Assembly: GCF_900343155.1 (NCBI RefSeq)
Contig: NZ_OUNG01000004.1
Span: forward strand, 124,001 to 188,000
Source of the DNA: Lactimicrobium massiliense
GTDB lineage: Bacteria > Bacillota_I > Bacilli_A > Erysipelotrichales > Erysipelotrichaceae
Direction: 5' to 3'
DNA length: 64,000 nt
The notes below the pieces were generated by a model. It ran no database searches. It was given only the letters and a program-made list of their open reading frames with translations, and had not been told where the DNA came from. Positions 17,556 to 29,000 of this stretch are shown piece by piece. Position numbers and translations under genes: made by a program. How positions within the stretch are numbered: position 1 is the first letter of the stretch; every line of letters starts with the position of its first letter.

Positions 17556-17598
17556 AAAAAAGGCTGAGATCTGCAGCCAACATCGCCACCAATCTCAG
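17556..17598 (-). terminator. Terminator after the 61-codon ORF
   Basis: A 7-bp stem CTGAGAT/ATCTCAG with a long loop is followed by six T on the minus strand, 57 bp downstream of the small ORF. Confidence 0.55.
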
Positions 17599-17655
17599 AT
17601 CATGTGCATGCATTGACCGGGGAAAGACACCCCTGTCTATATTGCAGCGTCATCA

Positions 17656-17841
17656 TTATTGTGCAGAGAGATCAATATTCTTCCAGGCAGATGGAGTTTC
17701 TATCAGTGCAGCCGTGTTAGTGAAACCATCATCATTGAAACCAAACGCAACTATGTACAGCCCGGAAGACAGTTGTGATCTCTGTATATAAACTGTAAAT
17801 GGCAGGTTGGAATCCCTGAGCCCATTATCATGATCATTCAT
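17656..17841 (-). CDS. Small hypothetical protein
   Basis: 61 aa, preceded by a strong GGGGAGGT site 8 nt before ATG 17841 and followed by a terminator, so it is probably translated. No signal peptide or membrane segment; the sequence (FTVYIQRSQLSSGLYIVAFGF) suggests beta strands. I do not recognise it. It lies between the pilE-like gene with its palindrome and the c-di-GMP run. Confidence 0.5.
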   Translation of the reverse strand: MNDHDNGLRDSNLPFTVYIQRSQLSSGLYIVAFGFNDDGFTNTAALIETPSAWKNIDLSAQ

Positions 17842-17873
17842 TATGAATACCTCCCCTCGTATCCTTTTTCATA

Positions 17874-17943
17874 TTGTTAGAGCCGGGCGGAATGGGCCAT
17901 TTTTTCCCGGCGCAAAATGGCCCATTCCGCCCGGCTCTAACAA
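17874..17943. repeat. Perfect palindrome with 30-bp arms next to the pilE-like gene
   Basis: Left arm 17874-17903 and right arm 17914-17943 are exact reverse complements, with a 10-nt loop. The arms are GC-rich (core GAGCCGGGCGGAATGGGCC). There is no T tract, so it is not a typical terminator; the pilE-like gene has a separate terminator at 17987-18018. Candidate roles are a transposon-derived repeat or a structured recombination signal. Confidence 0.9.
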
Positions 17944-17986
17944 CGAATGCTTTTCCCCTATAAAACTGGACGGTTCCCAAGACAGC

Positions 17987-18018
17987 AAAAAGCGGCGCAG
18001 GCATTCATCCAGCACCGC
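17987..18018 (-). terminator. Terminator of the pilE-like gene
   Basis: Stem GCGGTGC/GCGCCGC (one G-U) followed by five T on the minus strand, 16 bp after the pilin stop. Confidence 0.7.
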
Positions 18019-18033
18019 CGTCTATTCCATTCC

Positions 18034-18753
18034 TTATTTCAACTTCCACGTTTTCCCGCCATCCGGAGAAAAATAAACCGCATCAGGCATCACAAGCGTG
18101 TAATTCTTAATATTGTTGTTTTCGTCAAGATCAAAATATGCAAATGCCCGAACATCAGATGTATATTTATCATTCTCTTTTTCAATCTTGTAAAAACTGC
18201 TATCTGTAAACTTTTCTGCAACAGGATTCTTCTCAAACGCTTCCGCCGCTTTCTGAAATGTAGATCCTTCCCCGGCATAAAACGATCTTACATACACATC
18301 TGTCCCGTTAACCTTAACATTCTTAGTAAAATATGCGGCATTTCCATAACCCACCAGACTCTCTGCCGAATACTTGCTATTGCTGTTTACCTCTGTAGTA
18401 AGGTTTGTAAGTGATGCCGTACCTGACCATATAAACTTAACACCATTTGCCGAATCATAGGAAACTCTGCACTGACCATCGGGCTGAGGTGTCCCGATCC
18501 AACGTGATGTATCAGTAGATGTGACCCCTGCAATATTTACGTTTGCAGTCTGCCAATCAGCCTTCTTCTGCTTTAGGTCAACATCCAGATAATATGTTCC
18601 GTTGCGATAGCTCACAGATGACTGATCCGTCGCCTCACGTGATTTCTCCAACTGACTTATGAAAATCGGTATGGATATTGCCACAAGAACAGCAATGATG
18701 GCGACCACAATGAGAAGCTCTGCCAGCGTGAAGCCATTTCTATTCTTTTTCAT
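18034..18753 (-). CDS. Type IV pilin, complete (probable expressed major pilin)
   Basis: 239 aa from ATG 18753, which has GGAGG at good spacing; the upstream in-frame Met lies before that site. It has a textbook class III leader, KKNRNG/FTLAELLIVVAIIAVLVAISIPIF, with Glu at +5, then the helical stalk ISQLEKSREATDQ and a C-terminal beta-rich domain of about 190 residues. It is the only pilin of this LAELLIV type in the window with leader, body and terminator together, so it is the likely filament subunit or expression locus. Its helix (from AVLVAISIPIF onward) matches the first codons of the headless copies at 20685, 35565, 36151 and 38690. It starts 75 bp after an unrelated small gene. Confidence 0.9.
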   Translation of the reverse strand: MKKNRNGFTLAELLIVVAIIAVLVAISIPIFISQLEKSREATDQSSVSYRNGTYYLDVDLKQKKADWQTANVNIAGVTSTDTSRWIGTPQPDGQCRVSYDSANGVKFIWSGTASLTNLTTEVNSNSKYSAESLVGYGNAAYFTKNVKVNGTDVYVRSFYAGEGSTFQKAAEAFEKNPVAEKFTDSSFYKIEKENDKYTSDVRAFAYFDLDENNNIKNYTLVMPDAVYFSPDGGKTWKLK

Positions 18754-18827
18754 ATGGTTTCCTCCGTTCACTCACTGCACACATTAACACGATATCCACA
18801 AGTGCCAGAGCTGACGCGCTGGATACA

Positions 18828-19139
18828 TCACTTGATGTTGTGCTTATCCATCTTCTCTTTGAAAATCCCCGTGATGATACCGCGAAGCTCCTCGCGCTCC
18901 TTCTCCGGCAGTTCTCCCGGCTTCTTTGCGACAGCGTACAGATCAGGATACTGATTTGCGATCCGCTCGATGGTCTTCGTCGTCGCGTGCTTTCTCACAA
19001 AGAACGGTATCTTCTTAATCCACTCCTGCGGAACCAGAGCTAGTATCTTATCCGCTGCTTCCTTGTCGGTGATCTCTGCGGTGGAGAGACCTGCGTTGAT
19101 TTGTTTCTGTTCTGTTGATGTGAAATCTTTAATGTTCAT
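18828..19139 (-). CDS. Small hypothetical protein upstream of the pilin
   Basis: 103 aa, charged and helical (MNIKDFTSTEQKQINAGLSTAEITDKEAADK). The ATG has a GGAGGAG site 6 nt upstream, so it is very likely real. There is no signal peptide or membrane helix. I do not recognise the family. It precedes the pilE-like gene in the same direction, and no terminator is evident between them, so they may be co-transcribed. Confidence 0.7.
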   Translation of the reverse strand: MNIKDFTSTEQKQINAGLSTAEITDKEAADKILALVPQEWIKKIPFFVRKHATTKTIERIANQYPDLYAVAKKPGELPEKEREELRGIITGIFKEKMDKHNIK

Positions 19140-19257
19140 AATACTCCTCCAAATATAAATTACTTTATACTATCTGGCATTCCTAGTATATCAGTACTGT
19201 TCAGGCTACCATCTATTATTTTGCTTACCAAAAAAACTAATAGACGAAAATGATTTC

Positions 19258-19995
19258 TTAATCGAGATGTTTCGTATACCTGCATTTAGGATAGTTGGAA
19301 CAAGCAAGAAGCTTACCATACTTTTCCTGCTTCTCTATCAGCTTTCCACCGCAGCGAGGACAATACCCATTTGCGATTGTCTCTTTTTCTTTATGAATGT
19401 TCTCAAGATGTTCTTTGCGCATTTCCTTACTATCCACATTGCTGGAAGTAATCAGGTCAGTGAGTTCCTTCATTCGCCCAGCTGTAATTGCTTCATCCGT
19501 CGAAAGCTTTTCAATCTCACTCTTCAATGCGCCCCATTTCACAACATTCGAATGCTGAAAACTGACTTTCATCGTACAGTCGCCTGGAAAAGTAACAATC
19601 GGAAAGATCGGAACAGAAGAATCTCCCAGCAATGCTTCAATCGCCTTAACATGTCCATAATTCTGATGAATCGGATTCATAAAACGATGCTTAGAATGAT
19701 AAATGGTCTGTGTCCATTGACTCCCATTCTCACTTCCCGTAATCCATCCCGCATAATTCTTCACTTCGATTACAAAAATTCCATAAACAGAAACCACAAC
19801 AAAATCAATCTGTGAAGTTCCTTTTTCTGTTTTCAGCAGCACATTATGCAGTACTATATATTTTTCAGCAGGCAGTTTCTTCAGCAGAATACCAATAGTA
19901 GCTTCTCCCGTCTTCCCCTTAATCTTCGGTTTATAAATTGCATAAACCTCTCATGCCAAAGCGACTACAATGACAGCTATGATTAACTTCCACAT
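19258..19995 (-). pseudogene. NERD-domain protein with C-terminal zinc ribbon, interrupted by TGA
   Basis: Reading from ATG 19995 (GGGGG upstream) gives MWKLIIAVIVVALA, then an in-frame TGA (19953-19951), then EVYAIYKPKIKGKTGEATIG in the same frame through to 19258. The whole matches NERD proteins: N-terminal membrane anchor, nuclease-related domain (LLKTEKGTSQIDFVVVS, VIEVKNYAGWI) and a topoisomerase-type zinc ribbon (CPRCGGKL...LLACSNYPKCRY). NERD proteins are presumed DNA-processing nucleases. A stop at codon 15 cuts off the anchor. A GTG at 19842 could start a shorter product, but it would lose the first NERD strand. A single TGG-to-TGA change is the simplest cause. Confidence 0.8.
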
Positions 19996-20146
19996 ATATC
20001 CCCCGATTTATACAAAAATAATATCGCAGTGAAGACAATATTATTACAAATATATGTCCAATATGATTACGGAATGCATAATTCTGTCTTTCATTTGAAA
20101 TAATGATAAATTAAAAGGACAAGCCAAATCATTGGAGAAACATACT

Positions 20147-20482
20147 ATGCAGAACCTTTTGAAAAATGAAGATATAGATCACCTGATCACCAATAATAAA
20201 GCCGTCATTCTGCAGTTTGGAACATTCCAATGCACACCATGCATTGCAATCAAAGCCAAGCTGGATCAATGGAACCTTGAACATACAGATGTCATCATGC
20301 GTTATATCTCAATAGAAGATTATCCCGAAGCCGCAGCACAGCACGACATCCTATCTGCACCAACCATATGCCTGTATATTGATGGAAAGCTTTTATTAAA
20401 AGAATCCGGATACTTCAGCCTGGAAGAATTTTTAAAGAGGACTGAAAGATACCTCTCTGTCCTTGAATCAGAAGCAGACTGA
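20147..20482 (+). CDS. Thioredoxin-like protein
   Basis: 111 aa. The thioredoxin fold is indicated by VILQFGTFQCTPCIAIKAKL, with a CTPC active site, and by the cis-Pro strand SAPTICLYIDGK. CTPC differs from the CGPC of housekeeping thioredoxins, so this is a divergent thiol oxidoreductase, probably cytoplasmic as no signal peptide is seen. ATG 20147 follows a GGAG site; the TTG at 20132 is less likely. It is the only plus-strand gene in this stretch, with hairpins about 70 and 130 bp downstream. Confidence 0.82.
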   Translation: MQNLLKNEDIDHLITNNKAVILQFGTFQCTPCIAIKAKLDQWNLEHTDVIMRYISIEDYPEAAAQHDILSAPTICLYIDGKLLLKESGYFSLEEFLKRTERYLSVLESEAD

Positions 20483-20611
20483 ATCATCAGGATTCTGACG
20501 GAAAACATGCAGTAATACATAAAAACAGAATTGCATCATTGAGATTTGATTTTTCAGTATGCTGGAGGAACATCTCCAGCTTGTTAAAAACAGTACTGAA
20601 GGCATTCAAAC

Positions 20612-20652
20612 GAAAGGGGCGGTACAGCACTATGCTGTACCGCCCTCTTTTT
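20612..20652. terminator. Bidirectional terminator between thioredoxin and pilin copy
   Basis: A 13-bp perfect stem GGGCGGTACAGCA/TGCTGTACCGCCC (20617-20645) with T-rich tails on both strands. It serves the pilin copy on the minus strand and the thioredoxin gene on the plus strand. Confidence 0.8.
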
Positions 20653-20684
20653 GATACTTCTCTTATGTAATAATCTTCCGGCAT

Positions 20685-21146
20685 TCACTGCGGCCAGAAG
20701 CACGCCAGAACCTTCCCGTTCTTCCAGTCAATATATACTACGATTGGCATACCACTCACATCCTGGCTCGGATCGTAAACAATCCCGCTGCTGAGCTCAC
20801 TGCTGGTGCTTTTTGAAATATCATTGGTAATCTGATTGATTTCAGTGATATCACCATACGCATTATTTGAACTGCCAACTGTCTTAGTGCCCTTGCCAAC
20901 ACAATCAGGTTCATAATCTGAAGGAAATTCAACATATGCTTCATTCCATTCAGCTCCTGTTATAAATTTCCCGGATCCCGGTTCATATACATATCCGACA
21001 ACAGTGCTCAATGAACTGCTGCTGTTATCCTGTTCTTCTGTCAAGATCTTGGCACATCCAGCAGCGTATGCTGATCTCAGATTAGCGAGATCCGCTGCCT
21101 CTCTTGCTTTCTCAAGCTGCGCATTAAATATCGGAATACTGATCAA
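20685..21146 (-). pseudogene. Headless type IV pilin joined to an ISL3-type transposase end
   Basis: About 153 codons. The sequence begins in the middle of the pilin helix (ISIPIFNAQLEKAREAADLANLRSAYA) and runs through a complete C-terminal domain to TGA and a terminator. No prepilin leader, cleavage site or real start codon exists; the upstream sequence is the last part of a transposase frame that overlaps by 23 bp. The body differs from the other pilins (a Ser-rich loop, then VVYIDWKNGKVLACFWPQ). Unless it recombines into an intact N-terminus it cannot be exported as a pilin. Its left border is about five codons further in than those of the three other headless copies. Confidence 0.8.
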
Positions 21147-21576
21147 TGATCTTCAGGAAGAAATATTCATCATCTGGATAGCCGTATCCTTTGCGTCTCA
21201 ATGTTTTTATCATCTGGTTGGTTCCTTCAACTTTGCCGGATGAGATATGGACTCTTGCATGAGAGATAATTCCTTTCATGTGTTCCTCCAGCAGCTTGGC
21301 AAACCATATGAAATGCTTGTTCTCTGTTGCTTTGCAGGTGCGTATGATCCGGTTAATATGAATCTTCATGCCTCTTTCGCTATTTGCTTTGTATGCTTTA
21401 TCAAGCTGTTCCTTTACCAGATCCATGGTGAAGAACAGCTTGTTTTCATCCAATAGCTTCTTGTATTCTTCTTCAATGCCTGCTTTCTGCTTCACCTCCG
21501 GCTTCTTGAACAGATCGCTTCCACGGGCAATGGTGAAGTGATCTGCCAAGATTGATACTTCAAGGCTTTTTCCTTT
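21124..21576 (-). pseudogene. ISL3-family transposase, C-terminal fragment
   Basis: About 150 codons beginning after a TAG and without a start codon. ADHFTIARGSDLFKKPEVKQ and the C-terminal SSGKVEGTNQMIKTLRRKGYGY with FFLKIID are characteristic of ISL3-type transposases. The N-terminal half, including the zinc finger and first catalytic residues, is missing. The last codons run into pilin sequence, so the native 3' end and right inverted repeat are lost. The 260 bp upstream (21577-21836) hold no recognisable gene, only a 14-bp hairpin at 21795-21830. Confidence 0.8.
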
Positions 21577-21841
21577 CTATCGTCAGTGACATTATACGTA
21601 TCAGTTCTATGACAAACAAGGAAGTCATATTTACGCCAATTTAGGATGGCCGAAACAGATAAAGAATCTGAAAGAATACCTGACTTCTTAAAAGTGTAAA
21701 AAATGTTATTCGAGAAGTTACTAACAGTATGTGAAACGATATGTGAAACGATCGCCATAATCTGAAACACCTTGAATAATCATTTTTCTAAGATAATGGA
21801 TCTTATTCCAGTTCTCGAATAAGATCCATTTAAAGAGAAAA

Positions 21842-22320
21842 TTCTCCACCATCGTGAAAGCAAATGGCAAAGAGCACCAAAAGCCAATTGCCTCAGAAGC
21901 GGTAAAGAGAATTCAGAGAATCTACCATGAAGAACATCTGATCCAGGAGCTTCCGCCAGCAGAACATCTGCAAAAGAGACAGGCAAAGGGATTCAATATG
22001 CACTGAACCAGGAAAAATATCTGCGCGTATTCCTGGAAGACGCAAATATTCCACTGGATAATAACGCTGCAGAGATTGCCATCCGTCCATTTACAGTAGG
22101 ACGGAAGAACTGGGTGCTAATTGATACACCAAAAGGAGCAGAGGCAAGCGCAGGCATTTACTCCATCGTCGAAACAGCCAAAGCAAATGGATTGAAACTG
22201 TATCCATACTTTACGCATCTGCTGGAAGAAATCCCAAAAATCATTAACGGAGGCAGTACAGAAATACCAGAAAGCCTCATGCCCTGGTCACAGGAAGCCT
22301 ATCAAAAACCCGGTATGTAA
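21842..22320 (+). pseudogene. IS66-family transposase (TnpC) fragment, frameshifted
   Basis: Two adjoining frames encode parts of the IS66 catalytic C-terminus: first SEAVKRIQRIYHEEH...AKGF, then after a shift near 22000 YALNQEKYLRVFLEDANIPLD, NNAAEIAIRPFTVGRKNW and a final helical tail. The YALNQ...NNAAE..IRPF..GRKNW pattern is diagnostic for IS66. An internal deletion and the frameshift make it inactive. With the ISL3 fragment it forms an IS graveyard between the headless pilin and locus B. Confidence 0.85.
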
Positions 22321-22434
22321 AACCATTCCGATCAACACTGCTTAGTGTACCTGGAAATGGCTTTTTGCATAGGTACTGATTATTATTCGCTTACTTTACA
22401 AACAGCTATTGTTCAGTTTCCTGCCGCCCATCAT

Positions 22435-22477
22435 AAAAGAAGCCACTGCAGAGATTTTTCTCTCCACAGCGGCTTCT
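22435..22477 (-). terminator. Terminator of pilus locus B
   Basis: A long stem AGAAGCCGCTGTGGAGAG/CTCTGCAGTGGCTTCT with a 6-nt A-rich loop, followed by TTTTA on the minus strand, 36 bp after the adhesin stop. Confidence 0.85.
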
Positions 22478-22513
22478 GTTCATCACTTCGATACTCTGTT
22501 TCCGATCATCACA

Positions 22514-25500
22514 TCATTTGATCGTGATGTTCTCCGGCGTTGATGACTGCCAGAGAATATTCCCGTCATTCCAGCTTTCCGTGACATTTCCTTCTTCATC
22601 GGTTGTTTCCGTCCGATGCTGAACAAGGATTTCACCAGATACATTGTAATCTCCCGCGGCTGAAGGCACATTTCCCGAAACAGGTTTATCTGTCACCATC
22701 GTACCATCCTCATTCACGAGATACGTGACAGCAGTATCCGTCTTCGCTGCATCTGTGTATGTAAAGCGATAGACAATACGATAATCCTTATTCTTCGTAT
22801 CCTGATACGTCTCATAAGGAGTCTTCTCTGTTTCTGAATCATCATCCTTAGAATCTGTATTCTTGACTGCCTGCAGATACGGCTTAAGGGCTGCCAGAAC
22901 TTTCTGCTTCGTTTCATCCTTATCACTGATCACGATCTGCAGACTGCCGTCATCCGCTTTCTTAAGTTTCACATCATCCAGATCCAGCGTGTAGGTATAC
23001 GTGACTACTGCGTCCTTATCTGTATAACGGATTGTCTGATTTCCGCTGTCCGTACGCTTCAGCCCTTCCAGATCCAATGCTTCCTGGCTGCTGTCATTGA
23101 AGGTCGGAGCCGGCTGCGGCGATGCATCTGTATTTTCAAACATCGTGATCTGAATCGGCTTTACATCTTTTCCAGCCGCTTCCGCTTTCTTCTTGTCAGC
23201 ATCGCTCTTTGCTTCATAGACACAATCCGGCAGCGAGAGAACATAACGAACCTTATACTCCCATTCCACCTTGAGACTGCCTGGATTCGAAGTTACCTTG
23301 TAGTTGTCCGCAAGATAACCGTCCTTTATCTCATACGTGAATCTATTGACGTTAATACCCGGCTCGGTAATGGTGGAATACGGCTGCAGGAATTTTACCG
23401 TTACCGGTGATTCATTCTGCGTTACTGACGTACCATTCACAGATACAGACCAGCTGTTCAGTGAATGCGGCTGACCATCATATGCCCAGGAACCATTTGC
23501 AGAAGTAATTTCGACATCTGCCGGGCTGATATTCAGACCATCATCGAACTCATGACTATATACCGTAAGCAGTGAACCACTGCTGTTCAGCAATGTATTT
23601 TCACTCAGCGATGTTCCGTTATACAGCAGCACATCCACTTTGACAGTATAAACACCCGCATTCACCGGTGCCTTGCCGGATGTATGGCTGCCATTCGCAT
23701 CATTCCATACATACTGCACTGTGGATTCCGACGTCTTCGCTAACGTTTGTGTATATGTGTACTTGTAAACGACTGTATTGTCTCCGATGACCGGCATGTG
23801 ATCCGGCGTGAATGTCACGCCATGTTCACTGCCGTCATATACAGCTGTGGTATCTGACAGCTTTCCGGTCCACTTCGGGTGATACCAGAACGCAGCCGTC
23901 TGACCCGAACCATTATCCTTTTCAAGACTCAGCTGTGAAGAAGTTGTTCTTTCAGCGCTTGATTCACCCTTCTTCAGAACAGCAGACGAAGCAAATGTAT
24001 AACCATCCACTCTCGGTGAGTTCTCCACGGTTTCTTCTTTTTCTGTAGATACGACCGGATTATCCGTAGGGATTTCAACCGAGATCTCCGACTTTGTGCT
24101 GTCGTCAATGTCCTGATATATAGCATAAAGCCGCTTCTCATACTGCCAGCTGCCTTTACTCAGATTGTAATACAGCTTGATCGGGTTCTTTTCGGTTCCA
24201 TCGTATGCTACGCCATTTGCGCCAGACATATATGTATATCCATCTATCTCCGGTGGAACAATGTTGAATTCCGTGCCGATTGTATACTTCTCAGCCGTTG
24301 TAAAGGTAGATTCACCATTATAGGTAATCTTATTTCCGTTTTGGTCTACAAGCTGATACGTCAGATTCACTTCACCAGCCGCCATGACCTTTGCCTTGAG
24401 ATGAATGGTGTAATACCCATCTGTACCGACATCATCTGATCTTAACAGGTCCTTCATGATCTTCCGATCTTTGATGAACTGCCGTTCCTTGCCGTTACTG
24501 TCTGTGTAATACCACCGCACCTCATGTCCATCCGGTGCAGAGACTGAAGGGAAATCATTGACACCTGTATCACTGTTATAAAGCTGATCACCAGTTGCCA
24601 CATCCTTTTCACCAAGCTGATTGCCTGCTTCATCATAGAAATAAATGTGATACTGGGACTTCTTCCATTTCGCAAACAACTGCAGTTTCTGCGTCAGTTT
24701 GGAATTCACATCTCCAGTGAACTCCTTTGTGTAGTTCGGATCAAGATACCAGCCGACAAACTCTTCACCATCAACATTATCCGGTTTTGAAATAGACAGT
24801 TTTTCTAAATCCTTGGCAATCCGATCATATCCGGTTTCATATTTTTCCTGGAACTGATAAGGCACCTGACTGTCATCATTATTTACAACAGCATTCAATA
24901 ACGTTATTTGTATATTTTTACGTGTATAGTAAATATTCAATCCATTCTTTACTAGTTCTGTTTGATTTTCTTTGGCTTTGCCTGTTTCAATGTAGCCAAA
25001 CCAATCTTCAGGATGACTGTAATGATCCAATTCAAAACCATATGGGTATTTATTGGAGAATGTAAATGATGTGTAATATTCGGATTCTGAATCATTTTTA
25101 GGTGTCCAGCCATCTCCATCAAGATTCTCTACCCAATGTCTGATATAACTGTTGCCTTTAGACGCAGTGAAACCATAAAGGTTCATTGTATTCTTATTGT
25201 TCTTATCTCGATAATTTTCTTCCACATGGAAATAGGTGATAAAAGTCAGCCGAGAACCTGAAGGCTCATAATACCACTTTCTCCGCACCTGCACAGGGTT
25301 ACGGGATGAATACCAGTCATAATCTGTATTCCATTTATATTTATCCCCAAATTCTTCGCCATACAATCCTTTCCATGAATAATCTGGCTTTGTTTTTGGA
25401 TAAGTATAGTAACCAGTATGAGTATAGTAATCATAGTAAATAAGATCATGATAGTAGAAATTAATCGTGATCTGATCGCGATCATAGTACAGGTTGACAA

Positions 25501-26077
25501 CATTGTTTCCATCTGCATTAACAGTTAAGGAAATAGCACCATCTGTGATTGCATCACCTGCACCGATAATCACTCCCTTGTAGTGGAAATGATCAAATGA
25601 TACCTGCGTGCCAAGATTCCTACGCACTGCAGGGTCACTCGTTGTGTAAGTCTCACCAACTTTCTGATCCGTCACTGTATATGAGCCGGCATAGTCATAA
25701 TCTGATGTGGTGTATTTTGTCTTGGTGAACGGTCTTTGCTGCCAGATCTGAATTGTTACGTCAGCGGTTTTTGATTCTTCCCAAACAGCAGTAACTGTCA
25801 CATTTTCTGCTGGCATCACGAAAGAACTGCCTGGATCTAATGTTACAGAAACACTGCCATATTCTACCTTCCAGGCATTCAATTTATAACCTGTATTTAC
25901 CACATCATCAGCATTAGGCAGCGTCACATTTTTACCATATGGAATCAGGCGCGGACTCAGATAAGTACCCTTGCCAGTATTAAAGGTTTCCTGATAACTC
26001 TTACGGCTGTAATAAATTTTTACGACAGTCGTGTTATCATCAGGCAGACTTTGCTGTTGGATATTGCCATCCAGCTC
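22514..26077 (-). pseudogene. Giant pilin-headed adhesin, C-terminal part after an in-frame TAG
   Basis: In the same frame as the upstream part and continuous with it across one TAG (26080-26078). The sequence directly after the stop (ELDGNIQQQSLPDDNTTVVKI) is clearly still coding. About 1,187 codons: Listeria-Bacteroides-type repeats (EEFVGWYLDPNYTKEFTG, LFAKWKKSQYHIYFYDEAG), a Tyr-rich repeat block, two domains resembling MBG-type beta-grasp repeats (VYDGSEHGVTFTP and WAYDGQPHSLNSW), and a final domain (VSGEILVQHRTET...) shared with the locus A pilin. A methionine at 25927 is not a credible start because homology extends upstream. There is no LPXTG anchor or hydrophobic tail, so any anchoring is through the pilin head. 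Confidence 0.8.
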
Positions 26078-29000
26078 CTAGCCATCACCCAGATTTTCTA
26101 TGATGGTTGCTGCTGTCATACTGCCGGCATTACCTGGTTTTGTTTCAGTCAAAGTGACTTGTGAATAGGGATCATAAGCAAGTTCATCACCATTTTGAAG
26201 TAAACCATTCTCTACCTTTGCCTGCTTATAAAGATCAGATGAATTCTTAAATATATGTTCGACATTGTATGTTACCTGCTTTGATATAAAGAGAACATAA
26301 TACGTAACATCAGCTGCATATCCTGTAATCGTCACTTTATTATCTGCACTATGAAGCGGCTGATCTAGTATCTTATCACCCGTGTCGTCATTGACAGCAT
26401 AAAGTTTGTCAAGCTGACCATATGGCGCTGTAATTCCCATCAACGAAATTTCCTGGTTAAAACTTTGATAATTATCATTGGTGCGTTCATAGGTGTGAGT
26501 ATTCAGAGAAGTAATTCTGTTACCAGGAGTACCATTTTTCTCCTCATAGCAGAACAGCACTTTGTAGGTGTAAATGACCTGTTTCTTATATTTTGCAGTA
26601 TATTTTGACGCTGATGGATTGTAAATCTTATTGTTCTTTACGACGGCCGTATTATTATTATCGATAAACCAGCCTTCAAATGAATATCCATTGAATGACG
26701 GATAAGACGGCACATTTACACTCATGTCAGAATCTTTGACAACAGCCGTACTGATGAATTCATTATTTCCGGTTTCCGGGTCCTCATAATAGAAGGAAAC
26801 TTCAGAAGCATACTTTGCAGTAGCCGTGATATCTGTGATAACGGACGCAAAACTACTTTCTGTTACCGGATTGCCGTTACTGTCAACCCAACCAACAAAT
26901 GACTTTCCATCCACTTTTTTGGATGATAACTGCGCCGAATATTGTTCGAACTGCGACGCCCAATCGGTCCCGTAGCTTACACTTGTTTCAGCAACTTTTG
27001 TCGTCCCGTCGCTGTCAAGAAGAAGAATATGGCAGAGTGTCGGCTTATTAATCGGTATCTGCCAGCCGCCATAATGCGTACTGACATTATCAGCCTGTCT
27101 GGTCCATGAAACGTATGGGTATGAGCCCTGCAGTGTGGAATCATATGAGTACGTGAAATAATGCACTTTTGAATCATCTGCTCTCGCAATCGGATTTGAG
27201 TCAGAACTGTAATAATTCACACAGCTCATATGGCCTTCTGTTAATGATTGCGTCTGTCCATTGATATATACTGTCTGGTTAGGACCGCCAACTGCAGGCA
27301 GTTCTTTCATTGTGGAAACATCTACATTGATTCCTTCAAGATAGTAATTATTTACCACACTGTCATCAAAACCGTAGTTATCGTAATAACCGATTAAAGC
27401 ACCGGCCGATCCCTGAGGCCCAAGTACCATACCTACTGCATAACTGTTATTAACTGCTTTTTGATTCCCGGTTTTTCCAATCAAACCACCAGCATGACCG
27501 TTTCCACTGGTGTAACCCCAATGCGGCAAAATTGACTGATTGTTTCCTGAATAGACAGAACTTGTCGAATAGCAATGCGTGATCGTGCCGCCGGATTGAC
27601 CGACAAGACCACCGGCATCAGTATAACCTTCTACATTGTAATAGCCTTTTACTTTTGCATTTTCCAGATAACTGCCATTAGTTGTACGCCCACCGCTGAA
27701 GCTTCTAGAAATACTGCCGCTGTTAAAGTCTCCGACAAGACCTCCGGCAATGCTACCCTGGACATAAACCGATGCACCGCAGTTCGTCATATCTGTTGAC
27801 TGCATATAGCCAACCAGACCACCGGCATATTGGCTGTTTCCTATTCTTACAGCAGAATTTTCGCCTACTGCATAGCAGTTTTTCACCGAACCATTTGAAT
27901 AATACCCTGCCAAGAGACCAGCAGCCTGGACATTATTTTCAGCTTCAATCTGTCCATTTAGAATTGTCAGATCCTGTACGGTGAAATCGTGAATCTTAGA
28001 GAATAAGCCTGAGGCATCATCATTCACATGAAAATTAATATCCGATATTGTATGACCGTTGCCTTCGAAAACAACAGCATTATTACTATTATTGAAATTA
28101 TAGCCATTAATTGATAAGAACTTCTTATTGCTTACAATTTGACTACCTGCATAAACGCCATCAACTGTATCACTTGGATTGATACGAAGGTTATTCACCC
28201 GGTCAAAGAAAGAATCTGATGTACTATTCCAGGCAATATCAGATGTCAAATTGATTTTTGAAATATTTGCATCTGTCCACTTATTATTACTTACACTAGG
28301 ATCCAGATTCTGCAGATGACGGCCGCAGCTGACTACTATCGTGTCAGCTGTTGTCTGATCTCCGTAAAGGCTATTTGTCACAACTGGATCTGAAATGACA
28401 GTACCGTTTTCAACCACACGGGCAGTCACATCATAACCCGGTGCTATTCCAAGCACATTTGAAAGTACATTAGCAAAACTGCCAAGGTTACCATTTTTAT
28501 AATAAGTTATGTCATCTAGATTAATCGTGAAGGTTGTCTGATTTCCTTCTGGTTTAATCTTGCAAAGATTAGAGCGCCAGTCATCAGGAGTCTTTGTATT
28601 CCAGGTTTTCAAATTAGCATAATTGTAATAGTTATTTATGCTGTAGATTTTCCCATTCTTAAAAGTAAAGGTCAGTGCAGGGGTCTGTGAAAGATCCGAC
28701 ATTCCATACACGCCCATTCTCTGTGTATTTCCATATTGATCTTTATAAGTGTTTCCATAAAAGAACTGCACTTCTATTTCATCATCCGCAGAAACATCTG
28801 GAACAGTAGTAATAAACTGCAGAATCTCCTTGTTATTAAATGAAGTTTCTGCCTTAGATTGTGTTTCCGCCGTCCAGTCACCCACATGAGCGCTCAAAAA
28901 CCATGTAGCATTATCAAGATTCGAACCAGCTAATTCGGAAATAGTCGAATAAGGATATGTAACTGCAGATTCCGTTCCGAGTAAGGTTTCATCATTGACA

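Noticed and set aside
21795-21830. 14-bp hairpin AATGGATCTTATT/AATAAGATCCATT as a regulatory element
   Set aside because: It lies in IS debris between two broken transposases and is most likely part of an IS end; no gene depends on it.
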